DNA of 64,000 nucleotides from the NCBI GenBank assembly GCA_027485835.1, contig JAIXQG010000002.1:512232-576231 (forward strand), written 5' to 3'. This document shows, in pieces, positions 1 through 6,970 of this stretch. This stretch comes from Alphaproteobacteria bacterium (GTDB lineage: Bacteria; Pseudomonadota; Alphaproteobacteria; UBA2136; UBA6156). Both the position numbers and the translations under genes were made by a program. Each line of letters begins with the position of its first letter. Positions within the stretch are counted from its first letter, which is position 1. The notes under the pieces are model-generated. The model did no database searches, had not been told where the DNA came from, and saw only the letters and a program-made list of their open reading frames with translations.

Positions 1-457
1 CACCCTGCTGACCGTAGAGCCGCTCTGCATCTTCCCACATCTGGGAGAGGCTCTGACTTTTCTGAAGAGCACCTTGATAGGCTTTCACCCATTTCTTTGC
101 ATTCTCAGGCGTTGGATTCATATAGAATTCCACAAATTCCCGCGGGGGTTTGCCATAGTTCTCGAGATATTCATCAACTTTTTGCTGCTCGGTCTTTTCC
201 GCCGCTGGCACAATCAGCTGCGGCGCGCCTGATGCCTCAGGTTGAGCCTTCGGCGCGGGGTCGCATTTGCTCTCACCCACCGCATAAAAGTCGATGCACT
301 CCTTTTCTTGGGCATAACTATTCGCGGTAAAGAGAGGCAAAACCCCCAAAACACTACTTAATAGCAGCAAACACGACGCTTGAGCTCGCTTGTTGCTCAA
401 AAACCTTAGGGTTTGAACCTTGTTACTCGGAACATATTGACTCTTCATACTACTCAT
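1..457 (-). CDS. TraF-like exported protein, N-terminal part (runs off the left edge)
   Basis: Reading leftwards from an ATG at 457 gives about 152 residues with no stop before the window edge. The start has a basic stretch, a hydrophobic run and a likely signal-peptidase site after SYA-Q, so the protein should be exported. The mature part contains FYMNPTPENAKKW followed by a helical LQKSQSLSQMWEDAERLY segment. That resembles the pre-thioredoxin region of F-type conjugal transfer TraF proteins, from memory of the family and not from a search. TraF helps assemble the transfer pilus in the periplasm. The thioredoxin-like C-terminus would lie outside the window. In-frame ATGs at 487 and 448 are alternative starts; none has a strong ribosome-binding site. 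The family call is tentative, but an exported coding sequence is well supported. Confidence 0.5.
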   Translation of the reverse strand, partial: MSSMKSQYVPSNKVQTLRFLSNKRAQASCLLLLSSVLGVLPLFTANSYAQEKECIDFYAVGESKCDPAPKAQPEASGAPQLIVPAAEKTEQQKVDEYLENYGKPPREFVEFYMNPTPENAKKWVKAYQGALQKSQSLSQMWEDAERLYGQQG

Positions 458-461
458 CACC

Positions 462-477
462 CGTTGCACGTGAAACA
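462..477. promoter_or_regulatory. parS-like site
   Basis: The 16-mer CGTTGCACGTGAAACA matches the general parS consensus TGTTTCACGTGAAACA at 14 of 16 positions, including the whole right half and the central CACGTG. It sits just upstream of (or inside the first codons of) the TraF-like gene, about 5 kb from the proposed origin. ParB and ParA are encoded at 15-17 kb. Confidence 0.4.
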
Positions 478-715
478 CACTGGCCATACTAGCAGTTTGC
501 ACTGCCCACCTATTAACCACATATATGTCACAACTCATTTTTTATAGAACCTCTAAGTCTTTAGCACTCATGACAGCTACTAAGCCTGCAAAGGATACAC
601 CCAACCCCCTTAGGAGATGCGCGCATTGCAGTCTTCGGTGTAACGCCATGAGAGGAGGTTCCCTTTCTTTTCCTTCAGGATATGCTATCTATACTGAGAA
701 AAAAAGGAGACAACC

Positions 716-1015
716 ATGTACGCCCTCGCTTACCCCCTACTCGCTGCGGTCAATATTCTCGACTCGCTTTTGCTTATTTATATGTGTATTATCATTGCGG
801 TAGCTATCTTCAGCTGGGTCAATCCAGACCCCCTCAACCCCCTTGTTCGCATCCTGCGGAATGTGACGGAGCCTGTGTTAGAAAAGCTTCGCCCCTACGT
901 TCCTTTGATCGGTGGACTCGACCTAACCCCCGTTGTACTGATTGTGGCGATCGTGTTTGTACGTAACGGCATTCTGAAAGTTATCAGCACTTTTGCTGCC
1001 AGCCTCATTCATTAA
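716..1015 (+). CDS. YggT family membrane protein
   Basis: A 99-residue protein with two long hydrophobic segments (about residues 5-33 and 70-95) flanking a short polar loop with NPDPLNPLVRILRNVTEPVL. This loop is the typical YggT/YCF19 signature, where an N-P-L-V-R stretch precedes TEP(V/I)L and a basic residue. The start has a good ribosome-binding site (AAGGAG). Family members are small inner-membrane proteins linked in different organisms to cell division, osmotic balance or cytochrome assembly; the role here is not known. It stands alone with its own downstream terminator. Confidence 0.85.
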   Translation: MYALAYPLLAAVNILDSLLLIYMCIIIAVAIFSWVNPDPLNPLVRILRNVTEPVLEKLRPYVPLIGGLDLTPVVLIVAIVFVRNGILKVISTFAASLIH

Positions 1016-1038
1016 GAAATCCTCATATTATCAACAAG

Positions 1039-1058
1039 AAGCCCCGTTTGGGGCTTTT
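1039..1058 (+). terminator. Terminator after the yggT-like gene
   Basis: AAGCCCC and GGGGCTT pair around a short loop, followed by TTTTCTT. It ends the single-gene unit. Confidence 0.8.
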
Positions 1059-1201
1059 CTTGTCACGTTTGCTCATTATTAGAGAATTGATTTCATGAAT
1101 CTAAAGATTCTTTACATGCTTTTATTATCACAAATTGTGTTTTATATGCATCTTACTGATAACAGGCTTTGTGGGCTGTATGATAAAAAAAGCGACCTAT
1201 C

Positions 1202-1687
1202 TTAGGCCGCATTTTCAAGCGATTCTGGCAAGGGCGGTGTGTGACCCGCCATCTGTAACAGGGCCTGCAGGGCATCCCGAAGAGACGGATACATACCTTT
1301 AATAAGTACAGGTTCCTCGCTATGCGACGAAAGCTCGGCAATGTAACTGGCTTCTGCCAACGCTAATACGCTACCACCCGCATGAATAAGCGCACGGCCG
1401 CGCAGCTCGGCAAAGGTCTTGCCTTCCTCCTCACGGCGACGCATGGCTACGGAAAACTCTACTTCACGCTCGCCAGGCTTAGGTTGATAACCAAATGAAG
1501 CCAGAGACGTCTCCAATGAGGCATCCTGAATCCATCCTGCTACATCTATTTGTTTAGAAATTGAGACACTTTTAACAGACTGCCCCTTCTCATCAGACTT
1601 ATCAGCAACAGTCTTTTTTGTGCTTAGGCTCGCTTTAGTGGACACCCCTGCATTCTTACCCTTTGTCGATTGTTTCACAACCATCAT
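1202..1687 (-). CDS. Hypothetical protein with a disordered Lys/Ser-rich N-terminus
   Basis: A 161-residue protein I do not recognise. Residues 1-45 are low-complexity and rich in Lys, Ser and Thr. The rest looks folded, with alternating helices (EVEFSVAMRRREEEGKTFAELRGRALIHAGGSV split over residues 75-107) and a C-terminal helix before a Pro-rich tail. There is no signal peptide or membrane segment, so it is probably cytoplasmic. The start is supported by AAAGGA just upstream of two successive ATG codons. It faces the convergent yggT-like gene and is divergent from bcp. Confidence 0.6.
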   Translation of the reverse strand: MMVVKQSTKGKNAGVSTKASLSTKKTVADKSDEKGQSVKSVSISKQIDVAGWIQDASLETSLASFGYQPKPGEREVEFSVAMRRREEEGKTFAELRGRALIHAGGSVLALAEASYIAELSSHSEEPVLIKGMYPSLRDALQALLQMAGHTPPLPESLENAA

Positions 1688-1826
1688 TCATTCCTTTTTT
1701 GTGTGGCAACGCCCTCAAAGCATCCCTTTACAACCCTTTATACGCCAGCCAAACGCTTTTGGGATTGCCAGCGCCCATAACAATGCCTAGCATCTGCCCA
1801 CTGACAACAAAATGAAAGGCGCTACC

Positions 1827-2294
1827 ATGGAGAACGCTCCCCAACGATTGCCTACTGTCGAACTTCTCAATCAGGATGGCGCACCCATCCAGATCTCAGA
1901 AACGTTAGGTCAGTTTGTAGTTATTTACTTCTACCCAAAGGCCATGACCTCTGGCTGCACTGTGCAAGCATGTGCGATTCGGGATCAGTCAGACATTCTT
2001 AAGAAACTCAACGTCCGAACCTATGGCGTCAGCCCGGATGCCCCCAAGCAGCTTGCTAAGTTCAAGGAAAAAGAAGGGCTTAACTTCGACCTCCTGAGTG
2101 ATAGTGAGCAAATTCTCGCAAATCAGTTCCATTCGTGGGTTCAGAAGAGCATGTACGGGCGCTCTTATATGGGACTTTCGCGTGATATTTTCATTTACAC
2201 CCCCCAGGGGGAGCTCATAGCAGCTAAGAGAAAAATATCACCCAATGAGCATATAAATTTTGTCATAGACACCATAAACAATTATAAATCCTAA
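1827..2294 (+). CDS. bcp: Thiol peroxidase of the Bcp/PrxQ peroxiredoxin family
   Basis: This 155-residue enzyme reduces hydrogen peroxide and organic hydroperoxides using thioredoxin. It has the peroxidatic and resolving cysteines five residues apart in SGCTVQACAIRD (Cys44 and Cys49 from the start used here), the arrangement typical of two-Cys Bcp proteins. The usual Pro-Gly before the first Cys is Ser-Gly. Downstream YGVSPDAPKQLAKFKEKEGLNFDLLSD follows the family pattern, and an Arg near the C-terminal third (YMGLSRDIFIY) fits the active-site Arg. I chose the ATG at 1827, which has AAAGG seven bases upstream; the ATG at 1812 would add five residues but lacks such a site. It is monocistronic. 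Confidence 0.9.
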   Translation: MENAPQRLPTVELLNQDGAPIQISETLGQFVVIYFYPKAMTSGCTVQACAIRDQSDILKKLNVRTYGVSPDAPKQLAKFKEKEGLNFDLLSDSEQILANQFHSWVQKSMYGRSYMGLSRDIFIYTPQGELIAAKRKISPNEHINFVIDTINNYKS

Positions 2295-2435
2295 TATTTT
2301 AGATGTACTTTAATACATCACTTTGTTTCGATGTTTCACATCTATCATGTCACACCTAATCGCTAGACTTGCCACATATGACATCCTCCCCTAAAGGGTC
2401 TCCACAACACTCAGGCCGCTAAAAGGATATTTCCC

Positions 2436-3179
2436 ATGACTACACCCGCACCTCTTATCCGAGCCGATGGACGCAAGGCCAATGAACTCCGCGAAGTCCG
2501 GATCACAACCGGTTGCAACCCCTATGCGGAAGGCAGTTGCTTGATTCAATTTGGGCGTACGGAAGTGATTTGCACCGCCAGCATCCAGACCAAGGTCCCG
2601 CAATGGCTTAAAGGTAAAGGCCAGGGCTGGCTCACAGCCGAATACGGCATGCTGCCGCGCGCCACGGGAGAGCGCAAAGACCGCGAAGCGACACGTGGCA
2701 AACAGGACGGCCGAACCGTGGAAATCCAGCGCCTTATTGGGCGCTCCATGCGCAGTATTTGCAGACTTGCGGAGATGGACGGCCTTACCGTTTGGCTTGA
2801 TTGCGATGTACTTATTGCCGACGGTGGAACGCGCACAGCCGCCATTACAGGCAGTTATATAGCAACTGCGCTGGCCTTACGTGAATGTGGTGCGAAAAAG
2901 CTTCTGAAAGGCACCGTATTAAGAGAACCCGTCGCCGCGATCTCCTGTGGCCTTACTGAAGGCGGTGTCATTCTGGACATGGATTATGCCGAAGACAGCC
3001 AGACACTGGCAGATGCCAACTTTGTCATGTCCTCTAGCGGCGATTGGATTGAGGTGCAGGTTTCGGCTGAACAACGCCCTGTGAAGAACAGCGAAATGGA
3101 CGTGATGAAAGATTATGCTGCCCATGGCATACGTCAGCTCATCGAATTGCAACAGCAAGCCTTGTCGCTCACGGCGTAA
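2436..3179 (+). CDS. rph: Ribonuclease PH
   Basis: A 247-residue phosphorolytic 3'-5' exoribonuclease that trims tRNA 3' ends; it assembles as a hexamer in the cytoplasm. The phosphate-binding GGTRTA motif is at 130-135, and the catalytic aspartates are in ILDMDYAEDS (Asp181 and Asp183). The N-terminal IRADGRKANELREV is also characteristic. Length is normal for the family. The ATG at 2436 follows AAAGGA. The gene precedes rdgB and hemW, a grouping common in alphaproteobacteria, but a gap of about 120 bases separates it from rdgB. Confidence 0.97.
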   Translation: MTTPAPLIRADGRKANELREVRITTGCNPYAEGSCLIQFGRTEVICTASIQTKVPQWLKGKGQGWLTAEYGMLPRATGERKDREATRGKQDGRTVEIQRLIGRSMRSICRLAEMDGLTVWLDCDVLIADGGTRTAAITGSYIATALALRECGAKKLLKGTVLREPVAAISCGLTEGGVILDMDYAEDSQTLADANFVMSSSGDWIEVQVSAEQRPVKNSEMDVMKDYAAHGIRQLIELQQQALSLTA

Positions 3180-3297
3180 TTGACTGATTTTTAACTGGCT
3201 TAATTTCAGTAAATACCCACTCATTGCATAAAGCCCACACCACTCCAAAGAAGCGCTTTTACCCTCCGCTTCGCTCTTGACCTGAAAGATCGATTTT

Positions 3298-3909
3298 ATG
3301 AACCTTAATGCCCCGTATTTACATGAAAATCGCCCTCAGCGCGGCGCTACTTTGCTGATTGCGACTCACAATACCGGCAAAGCACGCGAAATCATTAATC
3401 TGCTATCGCCTCATGGATTTGTAATACGCACCCTTGCCGAGGAAGGACTACCGGCACCTGAGGAGACCGGCAGAACCTTTGAAGCCAATGCAGAACTGAA
3501 AGCACAGCACGGCCGCAGTGCGACTGGCTACTGGACTCTCGCTGACGACTCGGGTCTGGAAGTGCTTACGCTAAATGGCGCACCGGGAGTTGATACGGCC
3601 CACTATGGTGGATGGGAAAAACTGCTGGAAGAGTTGCGTAATACGCCAGAAGAGCAGCGCCAGGCACGTTTTGTATGTGCGCTGGCACTGCAATCGCCGG
3701 AGGAAAAAACATACTTCTTCCGAGGCCTGTGCAAGGGCTCTATCACACTCCAAAACCACGGAGATAAAGGCTTTGGTTACGACCCCGTTTTCCGCCCTGA
3801 AGGCCATGCGCTTACGTTTGCGGAAATGAGTGGTGAAGAAAAACAGAAGTACTCGCACCGCGGGGCAGCGCTCCGTGCGTTAGCCCAGTGGCTGGAGTTG
3901 GCTGAGTGA
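3298..3909 (+). CDS. rdgB: dITP/XTP pyrophosphatase (HAM1/RdgB)
   Basis: A 203-residue house-cleaning enzyme that hydrolyses non-canonical purine triphosphates (dITP, XTP) to monophosphates. The nucleotide-binding motif ATHNTGKARE is at 22-31, LADDSGLEVLTLNGAPGV carries the catalytic Asp, and KYSHRGAAL is the C-terminal signature. The first 15 residues exceed most homologues, so a later start cannot be excluded, but no better in-frame start exists before the conserved core. Its last four bases overlap the GTG start of hemW, indicating translational coupling. Confidence 0.95.
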   Translation: MNLNAPYLHENRPQRGATLLIATHNTGKAREIINLLSPHGFVIRTLAEEGLPAPEETGRTFEANAELKAQHGRSATGYWTLADDSGLEVLTLNGAPGVDTAHYGGWEKLLEELRNTPEEQRQARFVCALALQSPEEKTYFFRGLCKGSITLQNHGDKGFGYDPVFRPEGHALTFAEMSGEEKQKYSHRGAALRALAQWLELAE

Positions 3910-5153
3910 GCGACTTTGCTGTAACGGCACACACGCCACCTTCACCCCTTGCGGTCTATATTCACTGGCCATGGTGCAAGGCCAAGTGTCCTTATTGCGA
4001 CTTCAACAGCCATGCCAGCCAGCCACGCGAGCAGGACTACCTAAACGCGGTTTTAAATGAGTTTTCCCATTTTTGTGAATATGGGATCGCATCACCCCTC
4101 AAAACCACTCATTATCGCCCCACGCACAACGTCATTAGTAGTGTGTTTTTCGGTGGAGGCACGCCCAGCCTGATGGCTCCCAAAACCTTGGAAAAACTAA
4201 TCAATGGCGTGCGCGATATCGCCCCCTTTACGCCGGAAACTGAAGTTACTGTCGAATGTAACCCCACAAGCTTTGCTTCTCCACACGAGGCACGTTCGTT
4301 TTTTCAAGACCTTAAGCAGAGCGGCGTTACCCGTATCAGCATTGGACTTCAGGGCCTCAAGCCGGAGTGGCTGACATTTTTAGGGCGCGAGCACAGCGTA
4401 GAGGATGCTCTAGCAACGCTGGATGCGGCCCAGAGCGTATTCACTAACGTTAATGCGGACGTGATTTACGGTTTGCCGGGGCAAAACCTTGATGATTGGC
4501 GTAAACTATTGATCTATCTCGCAGAGCGCGATTTAAGTCACCTTTCCGCCTATCAGCTGACAATTGAACCGAATACAGCCTTTTACACACAGGTAAAACG
4601 CGGCGCGTGGGAGCCTTTAAATAGCGATCAAGAGTATGATTTCTTTCAGGAAACCCGCAGCGTGCTAGCAATTCACTCTTATACTAATTATGAGATCAGC
4701 AATTTTTGCAAACCCGGCATGGAATGTCGCCACAATCTGCACATCTGGCGCTATGGCGATTATGCCGGATTTGGACCGGGTGCACATGGTCGTCTCCACA
4801 CATCCCCCTGCGATGTTTTGGCCACACGTGTTTTGAAGCATCCCGACAGTTATTTCCGTGCGGCCGACGATATTTCACAGGTTTCCCACATCACTCGCCT
4901 CACCCCCACTGAAACGCTTCAGGAAGCTTTTTTTGCAGGTTTACGCCTTGCAGAGGGTGTGCATATGGAACAACTCCTAAAACAGACTCCAGCTTCGATT
5001 TATGAAGCGGCAATTAACACCGATGAAGTTGCCTTTTTGGTCGACAAGGGCTTGCTAAAACGTACACGCAGCCATCTTCAGCTTACCGAGACCGGATGGC
5101 CCCTCCTCAACAGCATTTTACAGCGGATTTTACGTCCGTTAGTCATCGCGTAA
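3906..5153 (+). CDS. hemW: HemW, radical-SAM heme chaperone
   Basis: This 415-residue protein is of the HemN/HemW radical-SAM family. The iron-sulfur CxxxCxxC motif is CKAKCPYC (Cys24, 28, 31), followed by FFGGGTPSL and RISIGLQG. The single CxxxCxxC followed by DF, rather than the CxxxCxxCxC of true HemN, favours HemW, which binds heme and helps insert it into respiratory enzymes. True oxygen-independent coproporphyrinogen oxidase activity is less likely. It starts with GTG overlapping the rdgB stop. The 700-base gap that follows holds the proposed origin. Confidence 0.93.
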   Translation: MSDFAVTAHTPPSPLAVYIHWPWCKAKCPYCDFNSHASQPREQDYLNAVLNEFSHFCEYGIASPLKTTHYRPTHNVISSVFFGGGTPSLMAPKTLEKLINGVRDIAPFTPETEVTVECNPTSFASPHEARSFFQDLKQSGVTRISIGLQGLKPEWLTFLGREHSVEDALATLDAAQSVFTNVNADVIYGLPGQNLDDWRKLLIYLAERDLSHLSAYQLTIEPNTAFYTQVKRGAWEPLNSDQEYDFFQETRSVLAIHSYTNYEISNFCKPGMECRHNLHIWRYGDYAGFGPGAHGRLHTSPCDVLATRVLKHPDSYFRAADDISQVSHITRLTPTETLQEAFFAGLRLAEGVHMEQLLKQTPASIYEAAINTDEVAFLVDKGLLKRTRSHLQLTETGWPLLNSILQRILRPLVIA

Positions 5154-5359
5154 GTCGTCGACAGGCCTTCTCCCTCACCCCCAACAGTGTATGCAAAATC
5201 GCCCAATGTGGTGCATATACGCCACACATGATGTATTGAAATGATGGAATTTTTCGGTTTTCCACAGGCGACGCCCCCTTCCTAACGATTTATGGTGCAG
5301 TGCACAACAACGTGAAGCTATCCCCTTTGAATTCTAAGGAATAACTTTTATGTAAATGC

Positions 5360-5368
5360 TTATTCACA
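5360..5368 (+). promoter_or_regulatory. DnaA box (perfect match)
   Basis: TTATTCACA matches the DnaA consensus TTATNCACA at every position. It lies in the middle of the gene-free gap where the strand skew flips, beside T-rich stretches at 5390-5440 that could serve as the unwinding element. Confidence 0.6.
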
Positions 5369-5643
5369 AATTGGACACGTGTGTGAGCGTACTTTTTCAA
5401 AAATCCGCCGTTTTGTGAAACGCCGTTTTTTACACTTTTTAATGCGATTTCGCCTGTTGCAAATGCTGCCGATAGGCCTTTTTCGATTCTGGTTGAATTT
5501 TAGGCACCCTTGACACGTTCCGCAACCTCTATTCCCTGCTTTGCTTATTTTCTATGCAACGCCCTGTGGAGTTGTGAAACTCGTTTTCCAGAGCCATCAT
5601 CTCCTTATGGTCATCTCCCACCCACAACATGTGGAATGAGGGT

Positions 5644-5660
5644 ATGTTTCACAGAAACAT
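5644..5660. promoter_or_regulatory. Inverted repeat resembling a parS half-site pair
   Basis: ATGTTTC and GAAACAT are perfect inverted arms around ACA. It resembles parS (TGTTTCACGTGAAACA) but is one base short in the centre, which would disturb the spacing of the two ParB half-sites. It could instead bind another origin regulator. Confidence 0.3.
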
Positions 5661-5794
5661 GCAACATGATTCACAATGTTCCACAAACACATTGCTTAGC
5701 AACACTCAAAACACAAGAGATCATTGATTTTATTGAATATCGATCCAATAGAATCCAAACGTGCGAGGCATAGAGACGTTCCGACAGAGAGCCT

Positions 5795-5822
5795 AAAAAA
5801 AACGCCCTGAGGCGATTTTTAG
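5795..5822 (-). terminator. Terminator after the BON lipoprotein gene
   Basis: CGCC and GGCG pair around CTGA, flanked by an A8 run on one side and ATTTTTAGG on the other. On the minus strand the hairpin is followed by eight T, ending the BON gene; it also bounds the origin region. Confidence 0.8.
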
Positions 5823-5856
5823 GTACTTATAGTAAGAACGTTACGCTCGCTTAATC

Positions 5857-6489
5857 TTAGGAGCGCGGCATAACATTTGCGCGGTCGTCATTACGATTCA
5901 CGCCCTTAACCACAAGATAATCATGCACTTGCTGGACGCCGCGCGTGGTGCGCAAAATGTGCAGTACGTGATCCTTTTCACCTTGGGTCAGGGCGTCGCC
6001 GAGAATGTAAACGTGGTTATTCACGACCGTAATGAGGTAGTTGAGAGGGTAGGCATCCTTTGCGCCTAGCAAGCGCGGCTGAATTTGCGCCGAGATCCAA
6101 GCATCCTTGGCTTTTTGACCTGCGGTGTAGGCACTCCCCACAAATAACTCGTTGTAAACCTTCTGAACGCCCACGGTGCGACGCGCCAAGTCCAGTACCT
6201 GGTCACCCTCGGCTTGGGTGGGCACAACACCGGTCAGCAGGACGTTGCCATAGAAAACATCGATGCCTACATCCAAAAAGTAATTACCACGCGCCTGCGC
6301 CAAGGCATCTTTCACACGGAGCTTCACTTCGGTATCGGCCGCTACCTGCTGGGTCGTGCGGTTTTGCAGGCCTACGTAGCCTGCGGTCGCGGCGCCACCT
6401 ATCAGTAACGGTGCCGCACAGCCTGCCAAAAGGGTAGATACCACCAACGTGGTGGCAAGCGCGGTAGAGCGGGGAAGAGACTTGAGCAT
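5857..6489 (-). CDS. BON-domain lipoprotein (DolP/YraP type)
   Basis: A 210-residue lipoprotein. The lipobox LLAGC places the acylated Cys at residue 24. Two BON domains follow (about 52-118 and 130-200), each with the alpha-beta pattern and a central G-x-V/I-x-L-x-G (NVLLTGVV; HVYILGDA). In E. coli the equivalent DolP sits at the outer membrane and supports envelope integrity. There the gene lies beside yraM(lpoA)-yraN, as here, which strengthens the assignment. It has its own terminator and reads toward the origin. Confidence 0.88.
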   Translation of the reverse strand: MLKSLPRSTALATTLVVSTLLAGCAAPLLIGGAATAGYVGLQNRTTQQVAADTEVKLRVKDALAQARGNYFLDVGIDVFYGNVLLTGVVPTQAEGDQVLDLARRTVGVQKVYNELFVGSAYTAGQKAKDAWISAQIQPRLLGAKDAYPLNYLITVVNNHVYILGDALTQGEKDHVLHILRTTRGVQQVHDYLVVKGVNRNDDRANVMPRS

Positions 6490-6586
6490 CGTGCAGACTT
6501 TCTTGTTGGCAGATGGTAGGAAAAGCGGAGGCTATCTGTCAACCACGGGCGCATACAAACGCGCGATTTTGTCTCCTTTCCGCAGC

Positions 6587-6970
6587 TTAGCCCTCTTGCA
6601 ACGGTATACGCTGCAAAAAAGGATAATGAGGGAAGAGCAGACAGACCTCCAGCCTTACGGTACAACTCTGGTAGCGCGCGGCGACGGATCTCGCCTGCCG
6701 GTGAAGACGCTGATACTGCACCGGTGTTAACGCCAGATGGGCCCGCTGCTGCGAACTCCGATATTTGACTTCCACCAACAGAATCAATGACCCGCGACGC
6801 AGGGTGAGATCGGTTTGGGCCAGATGTTGCGAGACCGAGAGCACGCTGTAGCCACGTATCAGATAGCTTACCAACGCTGCTTTTTCGGCCATCGCACCCC
6901 GTAGATGCGGGGGCAAGTGCTTGGCAAGGCGAGAGAGCAGGGGTAGGCTTGGGGTCATGAACCGTAGCAT
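6587..6970 (-). CDS. YraN family (UPF0102) nuclease-fold protein
   Basis: A 127-residue protein with the YraN core: AEKAALVSYLIRGYSVLS, then TDL and LVEVKYRSS, matching the family pattern of an (E/Q)xxA..YL..GY segment, a (G)EID motif and VEVK. That is a predicted PD-(D/E)xK-like nuclease fold of unknown substrate. The GEID motif is degraded here (AQTDL), so activity is uncertain. The ATG at 6970 has GAGG eight bases upstream; ATG 6958 is an alternative. The start overlaps the divergent lpoA-like start by about 14 bases, an unusually tight head-to-head arrangement. Confidence 0.75.
   Translation of the reverse strand: MLRFMTPSLPLLSRLAKHLPPHLRGAMAEKAALVSYLIRGYSVLSVSQHLAQTDLTLRRGSLILLVEVKYRSSQQRAHLALTPVQYQRLHRQARSVAARYQSCTVRLEVCLLFPHYPFLQRIPLQEG

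Larger units (their letters stand above)
5154..5790. other. Candidate chromosomal replication origin (oriC)
   Basis: This gene-free gap is AT-richer than its flanks. It contains a perfect DnaA box, TTATTCACA (5360-5368), and near matches TTTTCCACA (5258-5266), TGATTCACA (5667-5675) and TGTTCCACA (5677-5685). There are three GANTC sites (5485, 5668, 5751). A 17-base inverted repeat of TGTTTC/GAAACA type lies at 5644-5660. The base skew changes sign across it. Left of the gap the + strand is C-rich on both coding strands (22 C to 16 G in 1381-1440, minus-coding; 22 C to 8 G in 4081-4140, plus-coding). To the right it is G-rich on both (29 G to 10 C in 20581-20640, minus-coding; 28 G to 13 C in 37021-37080, plus-coding). 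A C-to-G switch read left to right marks an origin. Confidence 0.65.

Noticed and set aside
5510-5773. An 87-codon frame inside the origin candidate
   Set aside because: It has no ribosome-binding site and odd composition, and it spans DnaA-like boxes and the inverted repeat.
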